A stretch of DNA of 64,000 nucleotides, taken from NCBI GenBank assembly GCA_963680875.1, contig OY804583.1, positions 37,259,982 to 37,323,981 of the forward strand. Direction: 5' to 3'. The notes under the pieces were generated by a model. It did not search any database. It had not been told where the DNA came from and saw nothing but the letters and a program-made list of their open reading frames with translations. Every line of letters starts with the position of its first letter. Position 1 is the stretch's first letter. The translations under genes were made by a program, and so were the position numbers. Below, one piece after another: positions 51,701 to 55,003 of this stretch. This stretch comes from Bathymodiolus brooksi. Lineage: Eukaryota; Mollusca; Bivalvia; Mytilida; Modiolidae.

Positions 51701-54448
51701 ACATATCTGATGAGGAAGAAATAGGTTTGTAATTTAGATTTACACATGTCTGGTGAGGAAGAAATAGGTTTGTAATTTATATTTACACATGTCTGGTGAG
51801 GAAGAAATAGGTTTGTAATTTAGATTTACACATGTTTGATGAGGAAGAAATAGGTTTGTAATTTAGATTTACACATGTCTGGTGAGGAAGAAATAGGTTT
51901 GTAATTTAGATTTACACATGTCTGATGAGGAAGAAATAGGTTTGTTATTTAGATTTACATGTGTCTGATATGGAAGAAATATGGCACCCCACCCAAAAAT
52001 CTATGGAATTTATATATTTAATAATAAGCATATTAATTTAATGATTTTGATCATTCAGGATTAGGGCTTGGGTAATTATTCTATTTTTGGGTGGCGGTGC
52101 CATTTGTAATTTAGATCTACAAATGTTTGATGTGGAAGAAATAGGTGTGTAATTTATTTAATTTTTTTTTTAAGTAAGTAAGGACCTATATTCAAAATTA
52201 ACTGCTTCGGTGGTGTAATAGTTAGCAGCATGCTCTGGAGCCATGCTCTGACTAATCCAAAGGCTACACAATTTATATTTTCTGCTTCACTGCTAAGTAG
52301 CATTAAGAAGGAAGAGCAAAGACTGCTTAGATTAAAGTCAGAATAATATGTCTTTGAGTGGAGCAAATATTTCATGCATATTCAGGACGAGTTTAGAAAA
52401 AATTACTTTTTTTAATAATGAATGTAAAAAATGGAGAAACTCATTTTTAGCTCACCAGGTGAGCTATTGCCATCACTTGGCGTCCATCGTACGTCGTAAA
52501 CTTTTTCAAAGATCTTCTCCTCTGAAACTACTAGACCAATTGGAACCAAACTTGGTCTGAATCATCACTAAGGTGTCTAGTTTCAAAATTGTGTCTGTTG
52601 ATGCCGTGCACCAATCAATATGGCTGCTGTTACTAAAAATAGAACATATGGTAAAATTGCAGGTTTTGGGGTAATAACTCAAAAAACGTTATTAATATCA
52701 GAAATCTGACAAGGGTAAAAATGAGCACAGCAAGATCTAACTACCCTGCAATTTTTAAGTAAATCCCATTGCCCATTTTGGAGTTATTGCCCTTTTTTCA
52801 TCAAATGTTCTAGATTTTAATACTTTCATCTTATATCTCAAAAACTATTAGAGATAGAGGGAAAGTTTAAACTGCAAAAATGTTCAGCATTTCGAGATCT
52901 ACGAAAAAGTTCCACATTTGAAAATGTCTGACAACTGTGTGAAGAGTTATTCCTCTTGAAATGCATTTTTTTGTTGACTTTCACTGCTTTTAGTTACTCA
53001 AATAATCAAAGGGAAGCAACTTTATTACAAAATGTGAAGAAACAAAAGCTAAATTTTGAGAATGATTGACATTTATGTTTTTTTACAGCAATGTTTATAA
53101 CTTACATTAAAGGGGGAAACTCTGCCCAAATTATTTTGGAGAGGGGGTCTGCAATGATGAGGGCTACATTTGTTATTTTTTGACCGACGTTATCAGGTTT
53201 TATTGACTGATGTTGTTATTATACCCAGGTGAGCTATACAGGCTACTGGGAGCCTCTAGTTTTTATTGATATTTAAGTAAAAGTGATATTTAATTTTTTT
53301 TCTTTTTCTATTGATATAGAAGACTGTGACGATTCTATGAGTACCTGTTCTTTCGGTAGTCGTGCAGACCTGGACAGATTACAAGAAGTTCCTATTCCGT
53401 CATGGATCATCTTTGGTGAAAGTGTTATTGTCACACCTTCCAAAGGTTCACAGAAAACAGGAGTGGTACAGTTTGTAGGATCGGTTGAATTTGCAGCTGG
53501 GCCATTGGTTGGCATAGAACTTGATTTGCCAGAAGGTGATTATTAAATTACTAATGTCAAGTTGCCATGGAAACCGTTTGAAAAGAGTTTGAAGATAACA
53601 AAGCAGCAATCAGAATCTATAAATTGAAGAAAGACAGACTACACAATGGCCAAAAGTAAAATGACAACGATCTACAAATCACTACAAAGAAAACTAAAGA
53701 TTGAGTAACACGAACCCGCTGAAAACCAGGGCTGAACTCAGGTGCTTTGGAAGGGTAAGCAGTTTCTGCTCCACTAATGCCACCCATCGTGTAGTTCTTG
53801 TGTAACGGTCAACCAAGTTATGGTGGCGACCGTAAAATTTTTGAAATGATGACTTCAACTTGATGTTATTTCTTACTTGTATCTACTAAGAAATTGGGCT
53901 TTTGTCATAATGTTATAAGCGGTTTGGTTTGGTTTTGTGCCACTTTTAACAATAATTCAGTTATATGGTAGCGGTCAGTTTTGTTGGTGGAGGAAACTGG
54001 AATACCACTAACCTGTTGCAAGTCACTGACAAACTTTATCACATAATGTTTTATCGAGTACACTTTGCCATGAACAGGATTCGAACTCACAAATTTATTG
54101 GTACTAGGCACTGATAGCACAGGTAGCTGTAAATCCAACTACCATACGATCAAGACCACGACGGCTCTCATTGTGTTATATACGTAGGTAATTATTATCT
54201 GTCATATATTTCTTTATACAGGAAAAAATGACGGGTCAGTAAATGGAATCCGATACTTCAAATGTAGGCCAAGACACGGCGTTTTTGTACGACATGACAA
54301 ACTTATAATGGACAAGAAAAGAAGAGGGCTCGAAAGAGGGCTAGTACAGATTCCAAACGTCACAGTATGGGAAACATGCAGAACCGATCTCCTGCGTCAG
54401 CAAACCCTACTAAAAACCTGCATGCAGGGAATTCTGGGAACTTTATGA
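36628..54448 (+). CDS. KIF13B: KIF13B / Khc-73-type kinesin-3, 3' exons (split gene, 5' part outside the window)
   Basis: KIF13B-type kinesins are plus-end-directed microtubule motors that move vesicles and polarity cargo. They differ from KIF13A in having a C-terminal CAP-Gly domain. In the window, plus-strand exons at 36,628-36,779, 38,123-38,255, 39,656-39,902, 47,633-47,751, 50,645-51,638, 53,320-53,535 and from 54,222 join with matching phases (0, 2, then 1, 0, 1, 1) and AG/GT borders. They encode the conserved kinesin-3 region with [18 protein letters not shown] and [18 protein letters not shown], a long acidic Ser-rich tail, and a CAP-Gly domain with GKNDGSVNG. The motor, FHA and stalk must lie left of the satellite. 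The usual stretch of several hundred residues between the third and fourth exons is not found, and the frame slips after the CAP-Gly. Identification is by recognised family motifs; KIF13B rather than KIF13A follows from the CAP-Gly. Confidence 0.85.
36780..37299. other. Intron, no recognised feature
   Basis: AT-rich intron sequence following exon A, with a short TTTG run near 36,827. I see no exon or assignable repeat before the SINE fragment that begins at about 37,300. Confidence 0.6.
37300..37520 (+). mobile_element. SINE family 2, 3' part
   Basis: Contains GTAAGAGCAAAGAGTGG, a GGAGTGACATGTCTAC segment, AAAATCCAACTAATCACG, GTTGGCCTAGTGCAAAG and a TTGCTCACTAAGCG end. These match in order the complete copy at 50,276-50,635. 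The tRNA-like head is missing. Confidence 0.75.
37582..37745 (+). mobile_element. SINE family 1, 3' part
   Basis: Begins GGGTGTACTTGATACAAC and continues through GTCAGTGACTTGCAACAGG, GTTTCCTCCACCAATAAAAC and the shared tail GATATAACTGAAATATTG, ending ACACCATAACCCTAACCC. The head with the B box is absent, as in a 5'-truncated insertion. Confidence 0.85.
37918..38058 (-). mobile_element. SINE family 2 tail, minus strand
   Basis: Starts with TGAGTGAATGAGTGAGTGAT, the reverse complement of the CACTCACTCA tail. TGTTGTTTAATGCC, AGCTATATCATGGCGAGAAC and a GTCCGCTTTG block follow, antiparallel to the tail of the copy at 50,500-50,635. Confidence 0.75.
38061..38086 (+). repeat. 26-bp intronic copy of an exon B segment
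   Basis: TGTTTGTTGAAATACAAGAA plus CTAAAT at 38,061 is repeated exactly inside exon B at 38,152, 91 bp away. It codes for the VEIQELN stretch there. The intronic copy lies between a SINE tail and the exon B acceptor, so it is a partial tandem duplication across the splice acceptor. Confidence 0.85.
38123..38255 (+). CDS. KIF13B: KIF13B exon B (kinesin-3 conserved region, middle)
   Basis: 133 nt: one base completes the split Arg, then 44 codons follow. The acceptor is TTGTGACAG and the donor CAACAG|GTAAAT. It encodes [18 protein letters not shown], then [17 protein letters not shown] and FQLQQ. VPVE followed by a [16 protein letters not shown] ending is typical of the conserved KIF1/KIF13 region ahead of the coiled segment. 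It ends in phase 0 and joins exon C, which starts GHTRR. A 26-bp piece of this exon is duplicated just upstream in the intron. Confidence 0.9.
38281..38540 (+). mobile_element. Chimeric SINE: family-2-like head on a family 1 body
   Basis: The first part, TTTAATGGTTAGCGTACTCA, resembles the A-box head of family 2. From ACTAAAGTTGTGAGTTTGAA onward it is family 1: B-box-like TTTGAATCCCGCTC, GTACTCTGGTTTCCTC, CAATAAAACTGACCGCC and ATATAACTGAAATATTG. The central GTCATGTCATG stretch fits neither cleanly. Short open frames on both strands here are SINE sequence. Confidence 0.65.
38541..39317. other. Intron, no recognised exon
   Basis: AT-rich intron between SINE copies. A TTGACCAATCGGAGAGAG block near 38,567 has weak relatives near 46,500 and 46,990, each containing ACCAATCAG or a similar run, suggesting an old dispersed repeat. 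Nothing coding is supported. Confidence 0.55.
39318..39575 (+). mobile_element. SINE family 1, complete reference copy
   Basis: The order of parts is: head GGGTCGTCGTGGTAATGC; A-box-like TGGTAGTTGG; TTCAGTGCCTATCGCC; B-box-like GTTTGAATCCC at about 39,399-39,409; body with ACATTATGTGATAAAG and GACTTGCGACAGGTCTG; GTTTCCTCCACCAATAAAAC; and tail CTGAAATATTGTTGAAAG to AACACCATAACCC. The spaced A- and B-box-like motifs point to a tRNA-derived, pol III-transcribed SINE. The first about 90 bp correspond to the 79-bp satellite monomer. Confidence 0.85.
39656..39902 (+). CDS. KIF13B: KIF13B exon C (end of conserved region and helical segment)
   Basis: 247 nt, 82 codons plus 1 nt. The acceptor is CTCTTTTTCAG and the donor CAAG|GTCAGT. 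It encodes [34 protein letters not shown], then [16 protein letters not shown] and [24 protein letters not shown] with a following VGC, then SYQEEDL..LR.RW..AL..R.EYL.EQI, is a strong KIF13/KIF1 signature and predicts a charged helix at the end. It closes in phase 1 (a lone G). A frame running past the donor to about 39,991 is intron read-through. Confidence 0.93.
39903..40266. other. Intron, no recognised feature
   Basis: Starts at the exon C donor. It contains CCAAGATGGCTGACAAGG and a related CCATGGCTGATGATG stretch, which look like old dispersed-repeat remnants. No exon continuing the KIF13 protein is visible. Confidence 0.55.
40267..40387 (+). mobile_element. SINE family 1, 5' half (interrupted by a DNA transposon)
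   Basis: Head GGGCCGTCGTGGACATGATT, A-box-like region, B-box-like GTTTGAATCCCACT and GACGAGGTGTACTCTATAC. The copy stops at 40,387 and resumes at 43,987 with CTCTATACAACATTATGTG, so it is split by the element between. CTCTATAC occurs on both sides. Confidence 0.9.
40388..40494 (+). repeat. Left inverted end of the transposon, about seven 15-bp units
   Basis: Starts GCTTTCCAGTCAAATCGGCC. It continues with degenerate direct units of the form CAAGTCAAATCGGCC up to a GAAAGTCATATCGGCCC unit. It is complementary to the right end. The terminal bases of the two ends agree well only from GTCAAATCGGCC inward. Confidence 0.88.
40881..41075 (+). pseudogene. PHD-like zinc finger exon of the transposon, with in-frame stop
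   Basis: The ATG at 40,881 opens [18 protein letters not shown], then [14 protein letters not shown] and [14 protein letters not shown], ending at TGA 41,073-41,075. The Cys/His spacing (CxxC, CDSCxxWxH, CxxC) matches a PHD finger, a chromatin-peptide-binding fold also found at the front of some transposon proteins. Five codons beyond the stop is a strong donor, GAG|GTACGT at 41,091. The frame across the TGA joins the next exon (42,031) in phase 0. The simplest reading is therefore one gene with a nonsense mutation at the end of this exon, though a genuine short product cannot be excluded. An upstream in-frame ATG at 40,812 would only extend the N-terminus with unremarkable sequence. Confidence 0.7.
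41199..41960. repeat. 66-bp tandem array, about 11.5 copies, in the transposon intron
   Basis: GAAAACCAACAACCAAGTAA and the rest of the unit through GAATATTTAAATAAGCTGTA recur every 66 bp (41,199, 41,265 and on). Variation is limited to AAG/AGG, CTTT/CATT and a few single bases. The length is a multiple of three, so the minus strand reads a 259-codon frame with a 22-residue hydrophobic repeat. That frame has no other support and is a by-product of the array. Confidence 0.95.
42031..42188 (+). CDS. Transposon gene, acidic linker exon
   Basis: 158 nt with acceptor GTTTTTCAG and donor GAAAG|GTATGTTC. It reads [18 protein letters not shown], then [14 protein letters not shown] and [11 protein letters not shown]. 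It is strongly acidic with no known domain and is likely a flexible linker between the PHD-like and FLYWCH fingers. It starts in phase 0, matching the upstream exon if its TGA is ignored, and ends in phase 2, matching the next exon. Confidence 0.65.
42272..42711. repeat. 207-bp tandem duplication in the transposon intron
   Basis: TCATACGTTTCAAAAAGATT at 42,272 recurs at 42,479. Both copies run through TTTTATTTACAGATTTTTGT, TAACTTAGAATTTGC and ACACAAAAGGGTTTTATATG. The second copy carries an extra AGCTATATCATGGCGAACAC, resembling a SINE family 2 tail piece. It ends at the acceptor of the FLYWCH exon. Each copy contains a decoy TTTATTTACAG acceptor. Confidence 0.88.
42712..42844 (+). CDS. Transposon gene, FLYWCH finger exon 1
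   Basis: 133 nt, acceptor AATTGTTTCAG, donor GTGAAG|GTATGT. It reads [33 protein letters not shown] and [11 protein letters not shown]. The last part begins a FLYWCH zinc finger (KKLV..DGY.Y), a DNA-binding fold of the WRKY-GCM1 group found in Mutator-like transposons and a few host genes. It joins the next exon in phase 0. Confidence 0.78.
43148..43312 (+). CDS. Transposon gene, FLYWCH finger exon 2
   Basis: 165 nt, 55 codons, acceptor TTTCTTCAG, donor CCCAG|GTATTA. It reads [35 protein letters not shown] and [14 protein letters not shown]. It supplies the W.C, second Cys (WCKA) and terminal His (NPH) of the FLYWCH finger. Where a second His is usual, the motif reads NPHV. It has an open donor but no downstream exon can be recognised before the transposon ends, where a transposase would be expected. 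The copy thus appears to have lost its catalytic part. Confidence 0.8.
43313..43867. other. 3' non-coding part of the transposon
   Basis: AT-rich, with an (ATA)n microsatellite at about 43,325-43,347. A direct repeat of CATGGAGGAAATGTGCATCA occurs near 43,452 and 43,628. No catalytic transposase sequence is visible on either strand. Confidence 0.7.
43868..43986 (-). repeat. Right inverted end of the transposon, about seven units
   Basis: Repeats of GGCCGATTTGACTTGGG type, ending GGCCGATTTGACCTGTTACC at 43,986. These are the reverse complement of the left-end units. The next eight bases are the right target duplication. Confidence 0.88.
43987..44135 (+). mobile_element. SINE family 1, 3' half (continues 40,267-40,387)
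   Basis: CTCTATACAACATTATGTGA, GTCACTGACTTACGGCAGG, GTTTCCTCCACCAATAAAAC and a tail ending TTAAACGCCCAAACCC. It completes the SINE interrupted by the transposon, which shows the order of insertion: SINE first, transposon second. Confidence 0.9.
44136..44592. other. Intron, no recognised feature
   Basis: AT-rich sequence with GGGGG-containing stretches near 44,300-44,340 and TGACGTCATAATGACATCAT near 44,523, a CRE-like palindrome. No exon is supported. Confidence 0.5.
44593..44846. repeat. About 41-bp degenerate tandem repeat, about seven copies
   Basis: ACTGATAACTGAAATATAGT followed by CTAACCTGCATATCAGT recurs at 38-43-bp spacing (ACTGATAACT-type starts near 44,594, 44,633, 44,716, 44,754, 44,793 and 44,836). 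Units differ by several bases, so this array is older than the satellite. Confidence 0.85.
44847..45129. other. Intron, no recognised feature
   Basis: Non-repetitive AT-rich sequence. I find no exon or RNA gene. Confidence 0.5.
45130..45195 (+). mobile_element. SINE family 2 fragment leading into a tandem array
   Basis: TTGCTGCTTCTAAGTATGCA, GCATTAAAGAGTAAGAACAG and ACTGGTTAGC match the family 2 segment just before its GACTGGTTGGCTCGGAATC stretch. The last bases are the first unit of the array that follows. Confidence 0.7.
45196..45690. repeat. 44/45-bp tandem array, about 11 copies, from a SINE family 2 segment
   Basis: GAGCAATAACTGGTTAGCAA, CAATCAGGATAATATGTTGA and GAATG make a 45-bp unit (45,246 to 45,291). 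44-bp units lack one A of GCAACAATC. The unit aligns to the single-copy SINE segment GACTGGTTGGCTCGGAATCT followed by ATATTGTGTTC and GTGGGGCGAC. Both flanks continue into the same SINE-like repeat. Confidence 0.92.
45690..45832 (+). mobile_element. SINE family 2 variant, 3' part after the array
   Basis: GTCTTACCTGTCCACTCTTT, GTTAGCTAGAATTACTG, TTTTGGTCTTGTACAAAG and TTTGCCATGATAAAGTTATA. Nearly the same sequence follows ATGTTGAGAATGGAATG at 49,484-49,640. The two therefore define a diverged subfamily of family 2 with its own 3' end. Confidence 0.75.
45833..46831. other. Intron, no supported exon
   Basis: About 1 kb of AT-rich sequence. Two open frames (46,134-46,358 and 46,467-46,727) have no recognisable motif. 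The second begins in an ATTTTCAATCGACCAATCAG block that recurs weakly near 38,567 and 46,980. The KIF13 segment expected between exons C and D was looked for and not seen. Confidence 0.55.
46832..46953 (-). mobile_element. SINE family 1, minus strand, internally deleted
   Basis: GGTGGTGTTTAATGCCACTT, CAATATTTCATTTATATCG, GCAGTCAGTTTTATAAGTGG, AAAACCACTGACCTGTCACA, then CACGACAGCCCC. The tail and body are followed directly by the head end. The central part with the B box is missing. Confidence 0.8.
46954..47632. other. Intron, no recognised feature
   Basis: AT-rich. It begins with an AATGTATTAACCAATCAGAC block related to 38,560, contains a poly-A tract at 47,271-47,280, and ends in the pyrimidine tract (TCTTTTTCCACCCTTCAG) of exon D. 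No other exon is seen. Confidence 0.55.
47633..47751 (+). CDS. KIF13B: KIF13B exon D (tail)
   Basis: 119 nt: two bases complete a split codon, then 39 codons follow. The acceptor is CCACCCTTCAG and the donor GATGAG|GTGAAT. It encodes [33 protein letters not shown] and RRDSDE. It resembles the KIF13B tail stretch where a Lys/Pro-rich segment is followed by EE.H..R and RPLL. The start phase fits the end of exon C, and the end (phase 0) fits exon F or exon E. AG at 47,634-47,635 would give an acceptor one codon later. A frame running to about 47,805 is read-through past the donor. Confidence 0.8.
47806..48035 (+). mobile_element. Dispersed-repeat fragments of the TCTTCTCCTCTGAAAC type
   Basis: AAAATCTTCTCCTCTGAAAC at 47,805 and AATCTTCTCCTCTGAAG at 47,964 match the segment AGATCTTCTCCTCTGAAACT near 52,510 in the element at 52,449-53,262. 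These are partial, diverged copies. Confidence 0.6.
48036..48345. mobile_element. Dispersed element with a C/G-rich terminal hairpin
   Basis: ATTATACCCCCGCTCCCCGA followed by AGGGGGAGGGGGGTATACTG forms a near-perfect hairpin at 48,045-48,080. TTTTACCTCTGTCCGTCTTT and CCGTCTGTCC follow. I recognise this start as a repeat common in marine invertebrate genomes but cannot assign a class. The right end is not clear. Confidence 0.55.
48361..48512. repeat. 30-bp tandem repeat, five copies
   Basis: TTTGGCACAGACTGTTAGTG followed by GGTAATGTTT recurs every 30 bp at 48,362, 48,392, 48,422, 48,452 and 48,482. It creates minus-strand open frames with a 10-residue period, which I treat as artefacts. Confidence 0.92.
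48513..49464. other. Intron, no supported exon
   Basis: AT-rich. It contains a short CA tract (about 48,818-48,836, ACACACACACACGTGTG) and poly-T runs. The frame at 49,253-49,537 is Phe/Leu-rich from T-rich sequence and runs into a SINE fragment, so I do not call it. Confidence 0.55.
49465..49640 (+). mobile_element. SINE family 2 variant, 3' part (twin of 45,660-45,832)
   Basis: TAGCAACAATCAGAATAATA, TGTTGAGAATGGAATGTC, CTTACCTGTCCACTCTTTG and TTTTGCCATGATAAAGCTAT. It is almost the same as the unit and 3' flank of the 44/45-bp array, but here the unit is single. It shows the unexpanded form of that array. Confidence 0.8.
49704..49799 (+). CDS. KIF13B: Candidate alternative terminal exon E of KIF13B
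   Basis: After the acceptor ATTTACTTCACAG the frame reads [19 protein letters not shown], then [12 protein letters not shown] and TAA at 49,797-49,799. It enters in phase 0, matching the end of exon D. SPSSPTPK is tail-like. No usable donor keeps the frame into exon F: the only GT before the stop, at 49,744, gives the wrong phase. AATAAA overlaps the last codons (49,788-49,793). It may be a skipped or terminal exon giving a form without the CAP-Gly domain, or chance. Confidence 0.4.
   Translation, partial: DTFLESPSSPTPKSQKIEKLNNFKILDSNKA
49800..50275. other. Intron with fragments of an AGTTTATACAGGT-type dispersed repeat
   Basis: TTCAGTTTATACAGGTGAAT near 49,914 and TTCTGTTTATACAGGATACC near 49,968 resemble the repeat at 54,640-54,990 and 57,000-57,150 (GTTTATACAGG, TTTATTCAGG). 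The frame at 49,876-50,121 lies on this repeat and is not called. Confidence 0.55.
50276..50635 (+). mobile_element. SINE family 2, complete tRNA-derived copy
   Basis: The head has an A-box-like TGGTTAGCATG at 50,289-50,299 and a near-consensus pol III B box GGTTCGAGCCC at 50,325-50,335. The body carries CTATAAAATTGGTATTTGTT, GCAGTATTAAGGAGTAAG, GACTGGTTGGCTCGGAATC and GCGACATGTCTATCCGCAG. The end is CTTGTTCTCGCCATTATGTA, GTGTTAAATAACAATCACTC and ACTCAC. Pieces of this family are at 37,300, 45,130, 49,465, 52,199, 61,219 and 62,477. The frame at 50,177-50,530 is SINE sequence. Confidence 0.88.
50645..51638 (+). CDS. KIF13B: KIF13B exon F (long acidic, serine-rich tail)
   Basis: 994 nt, 331 codons plus 1 nt, acceptor TTATATGTTTTGTAG, donor GAAATAG|GTTTGT. 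It starts [18 protein letters not shown] and ends [13 protein letters not shown]. The middle is low-complexity, rich in Ser, Asp, Glu and Asn, and looks disordered. Near the end, [17 protein letters not shown] is a short basic/Pro block. An internal [18 protein letters not shown] is acidic. Such tails carry phosphorylation and partner sites in KIF13B relatives, but no specific motif is claimed. The acceptor is directly after a SINE family 2 tail. The exon end and donor have been copied in tandem downstream. Confidence 0.88.
51605..51990 (+). repeat. 43-bp tandem copies of the exon F end and splice donor, about eight copies
   Basis: TTTACACATGTCTGATGAGG followed by AAGAAATAGGTTTGTAATTT repeats every 43 bp, starting with the exon F copy at 51,610 (MSDGEEI coding) and on through the intron. 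Each copy keeps the donor-like AAATAG|GTTTGT and a TAA just after. Use of any donor but the first would hit a stop, so only the first can give the full protein. Confidence 0.93.
52100..52160 (+). repeat. Detached copy of the 43-bp exon-end repeat
   Basis: TTTGTAATTTAGATCTACAA and TGTTTGATGTGGAAGAAATA followed by GGTGTGTAATTT is a diverged further copy, separated by about 110 bp of other sequence (52,000-52,100). Confidence 0.8.
52199..52372 (+). mobile_element. SINE family 2, 5' part, B box decayed
   Basis: CTGCTTCGGTGGTGTAATAG, TTAGCAGCATGCTCTGG, CTAATCCAAAGGCTACACAA, GCTTCACTGCTAAGTAGC and GAAGAGCAAAGACTGCTTAG follow the family 2 order. The B-box stretch has lost its GGTTCGA core. Confidence 0.75.
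52449..53262. mobile_element. Dispersed element bounded by AGCTCACC...GGTGAGCT ends
   Basis: The left end is the 17-nt palindrome AGCTCACCAGGTGAGCT followed by ATTGCCATCACTTGGCGTCC. The right end is ACCCAGGTGAGCTATACAGG and CTACTGGGAGCCTCTAG. Inside are CCAATATGGCTGCTG-type and TTTTGGAGTTATTGCCC-type phrases common to a repeat I know from bivalve genomes. No coding frame is found. A diverged partial copy lies at 58,371-58,560 and fragments at 47,806-48,000. The class (probably a non-autonomous DNA element) is an inference. Confidence 0.6.
53320..53535 (+). CDS. KIF13B: KIF13B exon G (CAP-Gly domain, first half)
   Basis: 216 nt: two bases complete Glu with exon F, 71 codons follow, then one base. 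The acceptor is TCTATTGATATAG and the donor CAGAAG|GTGATT. It reads [35 protein letters not shown] and [18 protein letters not shown], then [22 protein letters not shown]...FA.G..VGIEL is the classic first half of a CAP-Gly domain, which binds the C-terminal EEY/F tails of tubulin and CLIP/EB partners. The last base starts the Gly of the GKNDG motif in exon H. A minus-strand frame over the same bases is a shadow. Confidence 0.95.
53610..53880. mobile_element. Fragment of a bivalve-type dispersed retroelement
   Basis: AGACTACACAATGGCCAAAA, AACCAGGGCTGAACTCAGGT, GAAGGGTAAGCAGTTTCTGC, CACCCATCGTGTAG, AACGGTCAACCAAGTTATGG and GACCGTAAAATTTTTGAAAT. I recognise this order of phrases as a repeat frequent in bivalve genomes, likely from a reverse-transcriptase element; the class is from memory and unverified. 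Its first phrase also occurs near 42,940 and 62,205. Confidence 0.5.
53921..54170 (-). mobile_element. SINE family 1, minus strand, nearly complete
   Basis: Reverse complement of the complete copy: CACTTTTAACAATAATTCAG, GTGGAGGAAACTGGAATACC, GCAAGTCACTGACAAACTTT, GGATTCGAACTCACAAATTT (B box region) and GTAAATCCAACTACCATACG, ending ACCACGACGGCTC. It lies in the intron between the two CAP-Gly exons. Confidence 0.88.
54222..54448 (+). CDS. KIF13B: KIF13B exon H (CAP-Gly domain, second half, and C-terminus)
   Basis: The acceptor is TTTCTTTATACAG; the first two bases complete the Gly of GKNDG. The frame reads [34 protein letters not shown], then [18 protein letters not shown], and stops at TGA 54,446-54,448. 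[12 protein letters not shown]....G.FV is the diagnostic second half of the CAP-Gly domain. After KKRR a different frame reads a more kinesin-tail-like basic/serine stretch ([28 protein letters not shown]), open to TGA at 54,591. A one-base loss between about 54,310 and 54,340 would explain this. The true C-terminus is therefore uncertain. Confidence 0.85.
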
Positions 54449-54601
54449 AATCAACCAACTCTAGTAGTGCTAAGGGGACAGTACGATTATTTTTCAGTCA
54501 TTTACAAATTCACAGAAATTTACTTTTAAGATTTTACATATTTTCCTCAGATGAAAAGGGAGCATGTAAGCTTGGCGAGATATGTTTATGAATTACAGTG
54601 A
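54344..54601 (+). CDS. KIF13B: Alternative C-terminal frame of KIF13B
   Basis: In the frame holding ATG 54,367 the sequence reads [18 protein letters not shown], then [15 protein letters not shown] and NSSSAKGT, Ser/Asn-rich like many kinesin tails. Unspliced it ends at 54,591. A GT at 54,481 (GGGACA|GTACGA) and an excellent acceptor CATATTTTCCTCAG at 54,537-54,550 would remove 70 bp and give MKREHVSLARYVYELQ, ending TGA 54,599-54,601. Neither is proven. The need for a frame slip from the CAP-Gly exon suggests a base error or a real mutation. Confidence 0.45.
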
Positions 54602-54770
54602 AATCAGAGAGATATGTTTATGAAATACTTTGAAACAGTCTAAACTAAACCTCCTTCGGACCAACTTTTGTGTCCAATATTAAAGCAAATGTTTGGTTTA
54701 TACAGGTTAAATTAACAATGATATCATACTTTGGTATTTCATTAAAAGTTTGGCTTATACTGGAAACAGG
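54602..54770 (+). other. Probable KIF13B 3' UTR and start of a dispersed repeat
   Basis: Follows the candidate stop codons. CTCCTTCGGACCAACTTTTG and GGTTTATACAGGTTAAATTA start a repeat also seen near 57,010 (TTCCTTGGGACCAGCACTTG). Confidence 0.5.
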
Positions 54771-54985
54771 TTTATTCAGGGTTCTGTTTAGACAGGTTTA
54801 TTCAGGGTTCTGTTTAGACAAGTTTATTCAGGGTTCTGTTTAGACAAGTTTATTCAGGGTTCTGTTTAGACATGTTTATTCAGGGTTCTGTTTAGACAGG
54901 TTTATTCAGGGTTCTGTTTAGACATGTTTATTCAGGGTTCTGTTTAGACAGGTTTATTCAGGGTTCTGTTTAGACAGGTTTCACT
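54771..54985. repeat. 26-bp tandem repeat, about eight copies
   Basis: TTTATTCAGGGTTCTGTTTA followed by GACAGG recurs every 26 bp (54,771, 54,797 and on), with GACAAG and GACATG variants. It is an expansion inside the same dispersed repeat, whose unexpanded form is TTTATTCAGGGTTCAGTTTA at about 57,108. Confidence 0.92.
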
Positions 54986-54997
54986 GTATTGCATTGG

Positions 54998-55003
54998 AAT
55001 AAA
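54998..55003 (+). promoter_or_regulatory. KIF13B: Candidate poly(A) signal for KIF13B
   Basis: AATAAA lies about 400-550 bp after the candidate stop codons, on the gene's strand, in AT-rich sequence. Other AATAAA words follow downstream, so the true site is not determined. Confidence 0.3.

Noticed and set aside
53273..53515. Minus-strand frame of 80 codons
   Set aside because: Shadow of the CAP-Gly exon on the opposite strand.
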